A DNA stretch of 64,000 bases from Litsea cubeba (taxonomy: Eukaryota > Streptophyta > Magnoliopsida > Laurales > Lauraceae): NCBI GenBank assembly GCA_012931725.1, contig CM022948.1:90602215-90666214 (forward strand), read 5' to 3'. Below, piece by piece: positions 23,784 through 35,563 of this stretch; the first letter of the stretch is position 1; the number at the start of each line of letters is the position of its first letter. A program made the position numbers and the translations under genes. The notes below the pieces were generated by a model. It worked only from the letters and a program-made list of their open reading frames with translations. It had not been told where the DNA came from and ran no database searches.

Positions 23784-25540
23784 TGTCACATCCCCCGAAC
23801 CCGATTAAAGAAATAACCGGATCCGGAGAGTGAATTTTAGGAAAATTTGTCCTTTGGGCCCACGGATCGTAGTCCGTGGTGAGGATTTAATATTTAAAAC
23901 CTCAAACCTCTTTAATACAATAGACATTGAGTTCATAGAAGAACTCTAGACATATGGAATCTCAAGCAATGACTAATAATCTCTCATTAATTAAAGTTGT
24001 AAGAAGAGTAAACAAAACTCGAAGTTAAGTTATTTATTACATTGGCCATCCCAGAAATAAGGCCAATAAAGAACTAGTCAATGAATGAAAGTAAAGGTCC
24101 AACGAGAGGAATAAATGAATAAAATCATAATCTAATGAAACCCTATGTATCTCTCTCGTACCACGATATGATGATGCTACTCTACGTCATCGGCACGCCA
24201 CTCTCGTGCCTCCTCAGCTGGTTGGAGATCCTCTGGGATCTCCTCACCGGCCTGCTCCTCGAGGTAGTACTCACTTGATGTGTCTGCACACCAAGGAACA
24301 GAGTCAACAACATGTTGAGCAATAGATATACAAAACATAATAAACACGACATGCATCAAGTGTAGAATAATGACAAGTATAAGATCATATGAATACAAAG
24401 AATGCAAGGCTAGGCATAAAGCGAGATTAATAAACAATAGGAACAATAAAAGGAATCCTAACAAAATCTAACAATAACCACTATCCATGCAAATGCAAAC
24501 AAGAACAAGCAAGTGGGAGACTCTGAGGATGTTCAAAGCCACCTCCCGGGGTACTAGTAACAATCCCCTTGGACTACTGATACCATAGTCCGGCTCCAGT
24601 GGGATCCTAGCTACCTCCCTGTCCTGGGAATAGCAACACGGTCCTAGCCCGCTCCCAGCTATTCAACGCCATGGATGCCGTCCTACACCGACTACCCACC
24701 CCGACAACCGGAGTAACCGATTCGTCATTAAATCCCAAACTGTATATGGCCATGATATGCAAATAATAACCAAGTGGTTCTGATACAAGGACAGACAAGA
24801 CAAGCAAGTCTGGCTAGTTCCATGTACAAGACAAGATCCTAGGGATTATCTTATTCAAGACGATACAAGACAAGCGAAACACGTGATAATCCCTTTCATA
24901 CTAGCCAGTCAAGTACATCAATACAAGACACGGGTTCCTATGGTACACTTGAAGTCGAGTCCAAGTCCTAAATTCTATAAGAATTTATGTTTCATAATTG
25001 ATTACATATTTTATGTCAAGAGAGTGAACAAGGAGAATGGTAACAAAGGATACAAGTCAAAGTCAAGGATGAATTACAATCCAATCCTAAGCAAGTGGTG
25101 TCATCCCTATATTCCCCGTATTCTAACAGAGTACGTATGAAACTTGGATTAATGATGCTTTTAGAAAAATCCCTTGGTGTACAATCATGTTGAGCATCAT
25201 TCAATTCAACTCTATATGCATTCGGTTACACTACGTGTAATACACGAATACCTAGACAACCCATCGATTTCAATCCCATTTATGGTCATCTGCTGTAAGT
25301 TAATGATTTCCAGCATCTAAGGCCCAAACCTAGGTTACCGGTCTTATTTTCAATAAAACATGAGCTGGATCAATAATCCAAGTATTTACATCACTTCTCG
25401 ACCTCCGATCGTGATGAAACTAGAACCATTGGATTCTACGTCTCAAGGGCTTTCCAACGATATATTATACGTAAAAATCCAACGGGCGGATCGAAAATTA
25501 CAGGTCTTCGAAGTTTCCGAGTGCTGTCAGAAAATTACCC

Positions 25541-25678
25541 TCCGATCGATCGGACGTACTGTGCGTTCGATCGAACCTAAACAACATCCGATTAGTGCAC
25601 AGTCCGATCGATCGGACGTATTGTGTGATCGATCGGCACTGTACACCTCTCAGTTAACACACAGTCCGATCGATCGGA
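25541..25678. repeat. Three copies of a TCCGATCGATCGGA palindrome module
   Basis: The 14-bp palindrome followed by CGTA(C/T)TGTG occurs at 25541, 25603 and 25665, a 62-bp spacing. Two partial copies (TTCGATCGAA near 25566, GATCGATCGG near 25627) sit between. It lies in the middle of the solo LTR. Confidence 0.85.
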
Positions 25679-26440
25679 CGTACTGTGCTATAACCCGAAA
25701 ATGGGTTTTCTGCCCCGTTTTCCTCCAACCAAACCATGGTAAACCTGCAGAAAATGAGCCCCCTGCTCCCCAATCATCACAATCATCATTCTCATCATTT
25801 CTAACAATTTAAAACATAAAGAGCTACCAATTTAACAATTAATCTCATTCATTCCATAAACCTAACCTAACATTAAAAATCCCCAAATCAATATCAAAAC
25901 ATGCTTGGAATTAAAGGGGAAATCTATCAGAATAATAACCAATCAAATGAAAACAAACATACATGTTTAAAATGCAATGCATATCTACTTGCCTCAATGT
26001 CAGAAGATGAAATAATTGGGGTGAAATCTGAGGAGAAGCTTATCTACCGCAATATCCTCAATCTAACCCAATCAAACACAACCTAGAACGCAAAGAAGAA
26101 GAAAGAAAGAAAAAGAATCAAGATCGGACGTAATCTAACCAAAGAAATGATAAAGTGAAAATAAGAGATTGTGGGATGTCTTACCTAAATGGTACTGGAA
26201 GTAAGAGGAGATCGCAAGGATGAACTCTAGCGGATCGGATCTCCGAATGGGGTCTTCTAGGGCTGAGATCTGGCTTGAGAAAGGAAGAAGAAGAAATGGG
26301 GCTGTTCTTTCGTTCGTTGCAGAGAAAGAATAGAATTAGGGCACAAACTCGTTTAAGAAGACGATAGAGAGAAAAAGACCGAATCGCCCTTTAAGTGGGT
26401 CCGGTGACAGAATGTACCACTTGAAAGGTTTTTGATCGCC

Positions 26441-26819
26441 GGCTCGCGATGAATCAAGAGGGCAAAAATTATCAGAACGACGAGACCTTTCCAACGAACC
26501 CATAAATCACGGTGTTTAGAATATTTCGGAAAAACACTCAATTTTTCTTAAATTGCAAACTACCCCCCTGCTATGATTAAACGAACTTGGAATCAAACGA
26601 AACTTCGCAGATACTTTCTAATGCTAAAAGGCTCGCGATGAATCAAGAGGGCAAAAATCATCAGAACGACGAGACCTTTCCAACGAACCTAAAAATCACG
26701 GCGTTTGGAATATTTCGGAAAAATACTCAATTTTTCCTAAATTGCAAACTACCCCCTGCTATGATTAAATGAACTTGGAATCAAACAAAACTTCGCAGAT
26801 ACTATTCTAATGCTAAAAG
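26441..26819. repeat. 189-bp tandem duplication inside the solo LTR
   Basis: A unit beginning GGCTCGCGATGAATCAAGAG and ending AATGCTAAAA is repeated at 26441-26629 and 26630-26819 with a few substitutions. Confidence 0.85.
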
Positions 26820-26950
26820 AAACTCGCTCATGATCTAAACCCACTAAAATATTTAAAATATAATTAAATAAAATAATAACAATTTAAACAGGTCAACGGG
26901 CCGGGTTTTGGGCCTAACTGACCCAGCAAGGTCATGGACCTTACAGAAGA

Positions 26951-27875
26951 TGACGCAGAGACAGGCTCGGGAATTCAGGAGATGAGGTGGGAGGACGAGA
27001 GGGGAAGAGAGATGTGGTGAAGGAGAAGGGAGATGGAGTGTAGGTGGGGAAGAAAGAGAAATAGAGAAAAAGAAATAGAGGGAGGATAGGGGTACAGTGG
27101 TGCACGATGTGGGAGAAGGGCAGAAGAAGCGAGGAGAAAGAGAGAGAGAGAGTGATGGAAAGGAAAACGAAAGAAAAAAAAGGAGAAAAGTGTGGTTGTG
27201 CGCAGGTGCTGTGAAACTGTGCAAGGGTGTTGCAGGGAGCAGCGTCGGGGAGTAGAGGCAGTGGGCATTGGTGTAGATAACCGGGACAGGAGGGGCAGCT
27301 CCTTACCTGTGGATGGCAGTGGTGCAGTTAGTTTGGCGTGGATGAGGGCCGTGAGGTGTGCGCAGTGGTTGGAGGAGGAGGGCAAGTTGGTATTGCGCAG
27401 GTGGAGGGCGATGCCGAGAGGGATCCTGAGGTGGGTCGATTGGGGGAGAGGTGAGAACGAGAGTCTGGTTCGTCTGAGGCTGAGATTTCAGCCCCAAATC
27501 GAGAGAGGGATATTAGAGCGTGCGATGGGGAAGATTCTAAATAGAACTTTTAGCGGGGCCACTTATGGCCGCCGCAATAAATAACTTTTAGTGACGGCCA
27601 ACGCTTCCTGGACACTACAAACTCAATTTACCCTCGAATTTATTGGCCGCCGCTCTATATTCAATGATAAAAACAAAAAAATTTCCCACAAAATGTTGGT
27701 GCCATTGGATCAATATTTTTACCAATGGTCATTGCGACGGCCGTCGGTAAAAGTAATTTAAAAATTGCGTTATAGCGGGGGTCAGATGTGGCTGCCGCTT
27801 TAAGTGTCTTATAGTTACAAATTTGATCAGCTGCCGCTATAAGTTCGACGCTAAAAAATGCATTTTCTTGCAGTG
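26951..27875. mobile_element. CACTA-like element remnant
   Basis: The right end reads GCATTTTCTTGCAGTG (27860-27875), inward CACTGCAAGAAAATGC. Inside are repeated GGCCGCCGC, GACGGCC and GCTGCCGCT words typical of CACTA subterminal repeats, and a purine-rich region at about 26990-27190 like that in 21181-22287. A CACTACAA at 27613 could be an internal or nested left end, but its 3-bp flank (GGA) does not match the right flank (TAT). ORFs across the purine-rich part are low-complexity and not convincing genes. Confidence 0.45.
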
Positions 27876-27879
27876 TATC

Positions 27880-30800
27880 CTTATAAATTGCGCTCATTTT
27901 AATTTGATACTAATTCAAATTATACTCATCATTTTTCTAACTCTGCTAAATACTCACATACTTACGCACACACACGCTTATCCAAGTATCTGACCATTAA
28001 CATTACAAAAAGGGATTGGTCCCTACTTATTTTTGTGCAAGGGAGGTGCCTCACAACTGAGCTACCGGTAGCTTGGCCAAATTATACACACCATTGCAAT
28101 GAATTAAAAAAAAAAGTCTAATTTGAGAAACCGGTAAACTTAAAAGCCTCTAAATCAATGGTCATATTGATTTGATTGAGATTTTTTTCTCTAAAATCAT
28201 ATCTATAATGAGTTATTTCCATCACGCTATCCTCATGTAATTGACATGCATCCAAAGCGTCTCATGAGGGGGCTTAAAATTTTGTCTCTCGCACTTGCGG
28301 TGGAGATAATTAATGTCAACAAAGTGTGGCAAAGGAAGAGCACTCATCCATCTTTTCATGGCACCATTATTCAAAATAAATGTAGCAATTCGGGTGACAT
28401 ATAGCAACACCCGCTCCCACAGCACCCTTTGGAATCGACCCCTGGAGGGGCAGGTTTCTATCATGTTTTTGGTCACTAGGTTACCTCAGCAATAAATAAA
28501 AATAAAAATAAGAAGACAACTCCAAAATGTGGTCCTCAAATGAGGATTTTATAGGCCAATGGTCGACTCAAGGGAGAGAGTGCGGGCTGGGAGTCATGTG
28601 CTCAGATTCTACCTAACCTTGCAAATGGTGCAAAGTCAGAGAAATTATGAGGATATCCTTCTTTATTCATGGCCTCAATATAGAAAACCCTAGACCAGCT
28701 ACAATGTTCATACATTTACCACATGCATCTGAAATTTTCTATATACCTTTAGCTGGTCCCCTCCTCTACTCTCTGCTAATGTTTACTAGATGCAGAAAAC
28801 TGCTCTTCCTTATCTATCACCATACCACACAAGGGGAAATACAAGAATAAAAGGCAGGAGGGACCACCCAATTGTTTCTTTCTCATTGGGAGTGGTGCAG
28901 GGGTATGAGATCAATGAGATGTGGACCCCACCATGATAACTGGTGGGACTCGCATTGTCAGAAGTACCACTAATTCAAACTTGATACTGGATTGGATTTG
29001 AATTTGGGTATTGCTTTCAAAAGGGTTTTTAGAATTAGGGTTTCCGACACTGTTGTCCAGAGCCTATATGTAGGTGCTTTACTGGCTTATATGAGTCCAG
29101 CTACATGCAGTGCAGCATTGCCTTTCTTGTACTCAGCGTACTCGGCTATAGGTGAGTCACCGAGTCATGCATTGAAAAAGCTTGACCAACTAACTAGTGT
29201 GGTGACCTTTCAAGTAGTAGTTGAGTGTCTGAGGTTATTAATTATATATACTTCTAATCTCCTATGGTCAAAACCTACCCACTTAGGATCTATACAAGAA
29301 GGATCTAATTTTGAATTGCTCTATAGACTTCAACTTCAAATTGTTCTATTATTTATTTAATTAAATAGTAGAACATGGATAGAAATTAAATAGTAGAACA
29401 TGGATAGAATGTGTAGGAAACATGTTCCCCTAGAAATTTGCATTTGACCACCTATCTCTTTGGACAACTACAAAGACCCACTAGACTTTTTTAATTTTCA
29501 CAAATAAACAGCTTTATTAGTATGAAATCTAGGTCAACCATTTGCATTTGACCACCTATCTCTTTGGACAACTACAAAGAACTACTTGACTTGTTTTGTT
29601 TTCACAAATATACAGCTTTATTCTTTCTCTTTAAAGCTGAATATTGATTAAAAAAAATCCTCAATTCTGGCCTTCGAAGAAGCCACGTCAGCTTCTTGGA
29701 GTCCATTTACGGATGTGTCTTTTCAAAAACACATAATATGTGCCTTTTCAATAAAACATGTCTCTTGGGCTAAAAATGTGTATTTTCAATAAAAATGTCT
29801 CTTGAGTCCATTTGTGTGGATATAACACAATTCAAAGGGATGCTTTCCAACTCTATGTATTAAGGTTATTTTTAAAAATTTTATATAGTTTTGAAAATAA
29901 GCATAAATGCATACGAATCCTTTGTTTTTAAGATGAAATGTGTATGCTGACATGGATTAAGCGAAGAAAGGTTTGGTTTTCATAAAATTTTGGTTGATTT
30001 AAATTTTTTAATTTGTTTGTTAAACTTAGATTTATATTGAAGGGATTTTAGTTTTAATATATTATTGAGGAGTTAAGCTTTGCGATGCACAGGGGCTTCA
30101 TGCTAGTTAGTATGAAGTCTAAGTCAACCACCTTGACTTGTAGTTAGAAGCCAATTTTAAATCAGTTGATGGAGTTCAAGTATTTTACTATAGAGGGATG
30201 AAATTTTTCTTGGATCTAACCTAATTTAAATTTAGGCGAGGAGGGTAATTAATCATGGTTAGTTGGGTTAGGTTTAATGGATCATTCTTATTTTTTCTAC
30301 AAATTCAATCTAAATCATGTTACATCAATAGATTTTTTATCCTACTAAAACAAAATCACTCTTGACCAGTAGGCCCGAAAGAGAAAAAAATCCTCAACTG
30401 TAATGAGAGTCGAGCACTCGAGCCTCTATAAAAGTTAGTTTGCCCTAATTTGAACTTAGGTGCTACTCTTTTATTAAAATTTCTAACAAGAATTTAACGT
30501 GTCGGGAAAATCATAACATCTAGGGATGACTTATTCCCCACTGGATCTCAAATTATCTTTGGAATTTTAATTTTTTCACTCTATGGTGGAATTTTTATGG
30601 ATGACCAAATACAAATAGAATTCATGAATTTCACTGTGTTTGAGAACAACAAAAAAGAATCCCTTCAACCAGGGGTGGTGTTACAACGAACCAAATCCCT
30701 TCAACCAGGGGTGGTGTTACGAACTTCCAATCGAGCCAGTCTACGGCTGTGGTAATAACTAATCCTTTCAACCAAACGCTATTAACACGACACGTGTACC

Positions 30801-32380
30801 GAAAGCTCAATCATCCAATCAGAGCTAGCCACAACCCTCCCGTTTTCCAACAAGCTCCGTGTACTTTGTCTCCAGTAGTACGCCCTGTCGCAGATGGTTA
30901 GTGATGGAATAGTGCTCGGCCGAGGATAGGTACTGGTTCCCACAGTTTCCTCTTTGATGGCCTATATAGATAATCTGTGTATTTTATTAGTGGGCCCCAC
31001 ATTTTCCTCGCCTGGATAGGGGAAAAAAATACAAAGTACAGTACATCTTGAATTTTATAGGTATAATAGGTTATTTAATGATGATTAATTGGATGGTCAA
31101 CACTCAACTTGCCAAATTGGATGGATTACCCAAATTGATGGTCAACAGTGATATATATTCACCTCTCTCCCTGTCAGGGGAGGTGAGATTTATTTCAAAC
31201 TTTCATTTTTGGATTTTCTTTTTTTCTTGTTTGGCACAAGGGATCCATTATTCAGCATGTGTGTTACTTTGAGGTGCCAACAACACTACTCAGTTATGAG
31301 TGTATTGGCCTTTCTAAATAATTTTATAGAAATAGGTGTAAGAGAAGATATTAAATTTTTTAAAAGAAAAAATAAGTTAAAAAAAACACCATGCATATTT
31401 GTTTGGTAGAATTCCAAATTTCAATCATCCTAAAAGAGATGTTGTGTACGCCCTTTTTTGCGGAAGAGGAAATCACTGTAAATTTTGTTTGCTGCTCATA
31501 GGTTTGCATGAAAAATATCTAAAAGTTTTAAATTTATTGGCACTAGATATCATTTTCGTTTCCTACCTAATCCTGTTAGAAAATTATTACCACGAAAGAG
31601 AAATGCTTCTTTCCTCTTCACCAGCTTTTCACAAACATCCCATAAGTCTCAAATGATATTTGAAATTATCAAAATTCTAGTCTTCTTGGAATTTGTAAAT
31701 GCTTCACACGGTACATATAGGGGAATTAAGTAAATTTAAACTCATGGGACAACTTTTAGAAAGTTTACAAATTCTGTAGACATGAATTTTCTAAATTCAA
31801 ATAAAGAAATAGGCCATTAGCCAACAAACTAATGGTTGAGTGGTTTTAGCACCCCGGTATCACACACATTCATATAGATTGATCCTTAGGTCTTCAGGTT
31901 GATAGCATCACTATTTGCCAGTAGGCCAACAAGACATACATATATATATATAAATATTTATCTATGGTACTGTTTCTGTGCGCGACTTGCGTTGGAGCCC
32001 ATACGGGGCCACCTTAGATTGGGATTGGAGGGATAAACAAAAAAACTCTCCATGGGTCTTCTATATCCGTAAGAAATCAGCCCTATCCCTCAACCTAATA
32101 ATTTTCATCCAGGCTCCATAAATTTATGGGTGTACAGTGCATTCTGATGGTGTATGCGCTTAATCGAGCAGTCCAATACATTCGAATCAGTACAAAATTC
32201 AAGAGCATATTAAATTCGAAGAGAGTGTTTGTGGTCTAATCAAATGGACGATCAAGTGGATCCCACCCCGGCGTGCATACGCAATGGATAACCATTCATA
32301 TCTATACACACACGTAATAATCCTCTCTAATCTGAAGAGTACATGTCCATCATCCAAATGGAGCCCACAATGCTAGGTGT
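27880..32380. other. Intergenic region upstream of MIR156
   Basis: No gene recognised. It contains a SINE-like copy (28396-28489), a direct repeat of about 105-bp period at 29436-29622 (ATTTGCATTTGACCACCTAT twice), a repeated TAGTAGAACATGGATAGAA at about 29366-29408, and a 35-bp-period repeat at 30659-30720 (AATCCCTTCAACCAGGGGTG twice). A tRNA-like A-box word, TGGTTGAGTGG, lies at about 31832-31842. Confidence 0.5.
28396..28489 (-). mobile_element. Possible SINE, family S1
   Basis: On the minus strand the segment reads GGTAACCTAGTGACC, AAACATGATAGAAACCTGCC, GGGGTCGATTCC, AAAGGGTGCTGTGGGAG. The first word resembles a Pol III A box and GGGTCGATTCC a B box, spaced about 45 nt apart. The plus-strand segment at 12281-12350 has the same order of words. 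The 3' extent is not clear. Confidence 0.4.
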
Positions 32381-32383
32381 GAT

Positions 32384-32394
32384 AATATAAAAAA
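32384..32394 (+). promoter_or_regulatory. MIR156: Candidate TATA box of the MIR156 gene
   Basis: AATATAAAAAA lies about 410 bp upstream of the mature miR156 and 100 bp upstream of a CT-repeat leader. The position is plausible for a Pol II core promoter of the primary transcript. Other AT-rich sites nearby could serve as well. Confidence 0.4.
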
Positions 32395-32485
32395 AAAAAG
32401 ACCAGAGCCACTTGTCCATGTCCTCGGCCTTGCGTGTAAGTTTTTGCTCAGGAAAGATACATGAAAGGTCGTCCATCACCTCAAC

Positions 32486-32514
32486 TCCCTCTCTCCCTCT
32501 CTCTCTCTCTCTCA
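32486..32514 (+). repeat. CT microsatellite in the pri-miR156 leader
   Basis: A pyrimidine run with long CT alternation. Such runs are common in plant 5' leaders just after the transcription start. Confidence 0.7.
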
Positions 32515-32779
32515 AATCCGATGCTTAGCGAAGTACATAAACCAAGCGTGCATGAAGAGAGGGAAAAAGTGCAGGCTCTGTTGCGAAACCCTAATTCTAT
32601 TCTACTACCGCTTTTGTTTTTTATGAAGGGTTTTCGAAGAAGAAGGCCATTTTTTCTCTCATGTAATTTTCCCCCAGAATGGAGATAAGTCCGGCGTCTC
32701 GTATTCTTCTTCCTCTGGGCCATAGATCTCAGAATCTTTATCTTCCTGGATTTTTTTTTTCTGTATAGTGAAAGAAGAG

Positions 32780-32900
32780 TGGAGAGAGAGGAGACTGACA
32801 GAAGAGAGTGAGCACACACAAGCCATTGTATAAGAGTATGCTGTTGCCGGTGGGTGCTCACTTCTCTCTCTGTCAAGTGCCCAATGCCTCTCTCTCTGTG
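32780..32900 (+). ncRNA. MIR156: MIR156 precursor hairpin
   Basis: The mature strand TGACAGAAGAGAGTGAGCAC occupies 32796-32815 and is identical to the canonical plant miR156. The other arm has the star region GCTCACTTCTCTCTCTGTCA at 32856-32875. Below it, GAGAGAGAGG (about 32782-32791) can pair with CCTCTCTCTC (about 32887-32896), extending the stem as in known MIR156 foldbacks. The loop between the arms is about 40 nt. miR156 guides AGO1 to SPL transcription factor mRNAs and holds plants in the juvenile phase. The intact duplex and stem suggest a working locus. Long ORFs on the opposite strand across the hairpin are incidental. Confidence 0.95.
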
Positions 32901-34676
32901 CTTTAATGACAAGGAAAAATAAAACTATTATTAAAGGAATGATATCATGAATGCAGGCAGGTAAAAAGCTATGAATGAGTAAGTTATGCATTTCTTTGCC
33001 TTCTAAATGTTAACTATATCTCCCTCTATTTATTCATCATCTATATAATATAGAGATATTTGAGGTGTTTTTTTTTTTCTGCTGGTATTGAGGTGTGGTA
33101 TTTGGGGTTCTTTATTTATATATACATATATACATATATATTTTTCCGAAAGGGGCCCTCTCTTTATCTTTTTTGTATAGTATAGCATAATTTTGCATGA
33201 TTTAATAGTCTTTCTGTGGTGATCCTGTGGCATTTAATTGGGTATTCTGAAACAGTAAATTGGGTTTTTTTTTTTTTTATATTGTTTTGGGACGGGAACC
33301 CCAGATTTATGATCTTTGTCTGTTGATATATTTTGTGGTTTTACTGGGCATTGACAAACAGTAATTGGGTTATTTTGTTTGTATATATATACTGGGGTAG
33401 GGTTGGATTTCTTACTTTTTATTTTGCAATGGTTGGATTTCTCTAGTCTTTATGTGGGTTTTATTTATTTTTATTATTTATTGCTGTTGAAGAAGAGAAC
33501 TGATCAAGAGAGCAGCAAAGAGAGCGGTGCAGGTGGTTCAAAAGAAAACCATATTGATCACTAGGTGATGCTCTTGGGCTTCTGTATTCTATTTTGCTTT
33601 TGCTTTTCCTTTTCATTTCTTTCATTTTGGTTTGCTTGTTTCTAATTTCTTGGTATTACTACACTCTTTAACCAGAATCTGATGCAGATGGGAGAGGTCT
33701 TGGACTGAAATCTAGTCGTCATCTACCAAATGCAGAAGGGAATTATTTGGGTTTATGGTTTAAGTTGCTTGTACAATAAAAATCTTGTCTCTGGCATGAT
33801 ATTTTGCATTTTCTGTCATCCTTTCTCTCGTTTGTTCGTGGGTTTTGTTTTGTTTTCTTGATCAAGGGTGCTGGAGTACCCAATATTAAGAGTTTTTTGC
33901 TGATTTCTTGTGTGGTTTGCATGGCATCAGTGTGGGTGCAACGGTCTCCCAGTGATGAAACGATCAATATTGTCATTACTCTTTTATCAGTGTGAAAACT
34001 TTACTTTATTGCTTGTTAATTAATTTCTTTGTTCTTAGTGGGGCTTTTATTTGGCATAAAATAATATGTGTTTCTGTGGTATGGGAGGAGTGGACCCTCT
34101 CATTGATTTTGTTTTGCTGAGCATGAATCATCATCTTGTATTCTTAATTCAACTTCGGTGTCCTGAAAATAAAGTTTTTGTCTATTATATGCTGAACATT
34201 GTACTTTGTTTTATTCTTATATTTAGAAATTTATTTTCCCTGATTGGTTTCGTTTTGGCATAAAGTAACATGGCATTGGGTGGCATAAAGGAAGTTGGCT
34301 TCTGCTGGATATGAGCAGTTTCTACTTTGGTCGATGGGAATTTCATTATTGTGCGGTCTTTGTTCTAATACTGATATTGCTATGTTTTTAGTAAGCTTGG
34401 TTCTATCATGGGCAAGTTGATTCTGTAAGATTCCTACCAATGTTTAAGTAGCCACATTATGCAGAATATAAAATCCTTTTTTACTGTCACTTCTAGGTTT
34501 TCTTTCTCTAATCTAACTGGCATTAGGAAGATGTGATTTGATTGGTGAAGGAGTATAAGGGTAAGGATTGGGATCTTCCTAATATGAAGATATTCCATTT
34601 TTGTTTTTTTTTTTTTCTGTCAAATTACTATCAATTCTCTAGTAACCCGTACGATAAATTCTTTATTATATATATA

Positions 34677-34784
34677 GGGAGATGCTTCTATTAAAGCATC
34701 TCTCACCTTAGTATGAGAGAATGTGCGGGCCCCTATCCTATCTCTCACAATAAGGTGAGATATGTTCTCATAAGAGCATCTCCC
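34677..34784. mobile_element. Short foldback MITE, 108 bp
   Basis: The left arm, GGGAGATGCTTCTATTAAAG then ATCTCTCACCTTAGTATGAG, is the inverse of the right arm, which reads inward GGGAGATGCTCTTATGAGAA then ATCTCACCTTATTGTGAG. It lies between TATATA runs, so the target duplication may be TA-based but cannot be fixed. The RNA would fold into one long hairpin. Confidence 0.75.
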
Positions 34785-35563
34785 ATATATATATATATTT
34801 GATATAATGAAAAAAAAAACATTTTCTGTAGAAGAGAAGACCTCTTGGTGACCATTAGGCACTTTAGAAGATATAGGAAGACCGGGAGGCTGTTTGCTAT
34901 ATAACAGTTCTAAAAGGTTTTCTTTATTTTTTTTCATTCTAGTACCTACCGTAAGAATTATGCACACAATTAACACTAGATCATCCATCTATATGAATAT
35001 TTTTGAACTTTGAGAGATCTATTTTTGTATTTGGTTTTTCAATTTTTTACTGAGAGTTATCAAATCCTTGGAAGATTAAGAATGTTCATTAGTTTATTAA
35101 ACATAAAAAGAAGTTAATGTTTTATACTACGAGCTCACTATGTTGGTATCCTTTAGTTTTGAAGACAACCTATTTTCATCTTTCATTTCTTTTCTCCATC
35201 CTTATGGTATTTGATAAATTCACTTGGTGTCACCACAAAGTTCTGTCTCAAAAAGGATTTGAGTAGGTCGTATTTAACTTTTGAGGGACCACAAGAGTTC
35301 ATCTCATTTATAGTGAACTAGATTGCATTTTTTATTTACTGCTACCTTTGTTTGCCCTGATGATAGATTTTAAGTGAAAGAAATATAATCCTAATCACAG
35401 AATTCACATTGGCTTGTTTTCCATAAAAAACCTACCTCTAATTGGCTTCTATTCATCTAATGTTCAGTGCCCATCAGAGGATATCAACTTTGACCAGATG
35501 TTTGTGCGCTATTGCTCATTGATTCTAATTCATTTACCATGCATCTTCACATGTAATTGTTCT

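Larger units (their letters stand above)
23784..26945 (+). mobile_element. Solo LTR, 3.16 kb (possibly Tekay/Del-type Ty3/gypsy)
   Basis: The unit starts TGTCACATCC and ends GACCTTACA, i.e. TG...CA, and is flanked by the 5-bp duplication GAAGA (23779-23783 and 26946-26950). No gag, pol, primer-binding site or polypurine tract is present between the flanks. This is the expected product of recombination between two LTRs. The long LTR and TGTCACATCC start recall Del/Tekay chromoviruses, an assignment from memory. Inside are a palindrome array (25541-25678) and a 189-bp duplication (26441-26819). Strand is given by the TG start and is not proven by coding sequence. Short ORFs such as one at 24177-24464 (minus) are not recognised. 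Confidence 0.72.

Noticed and set aside
27613..27875. 265-bp mini-CACTA bounded by CACTACAA and TTGCAGTG
   Set aside because: The 3-bp flanks differ (GGA versus TAT) and the termini match poorly; kept only as part of a CACTA remnant.
31825..31935. tRNA gene or SINE from the TGGTTGAGTGG word
   Set aside because: A-box-like word only; the B box is poor and no cloverleaf could be drawn.
32481..32991. Minus-strand ORFs of 110 and 143 codons
   Set aside because: They lie opposite the miR156 hairpin and leader and are Arg/Ser-rich shadows of CT/GA repeats.
33379..33564. ORF ending KKRTDQESSKESGAGGSKENHIDH
   Set aside because: The hydrophobic first half is translated T-rich sequence; the end could be a small exon, but there is not enough to call a gene.
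34620..34988. 122-codon minus-strand ORF
   Set aside because: It runs through the foldback MITE and has no recognisable family; not supported as a gene.
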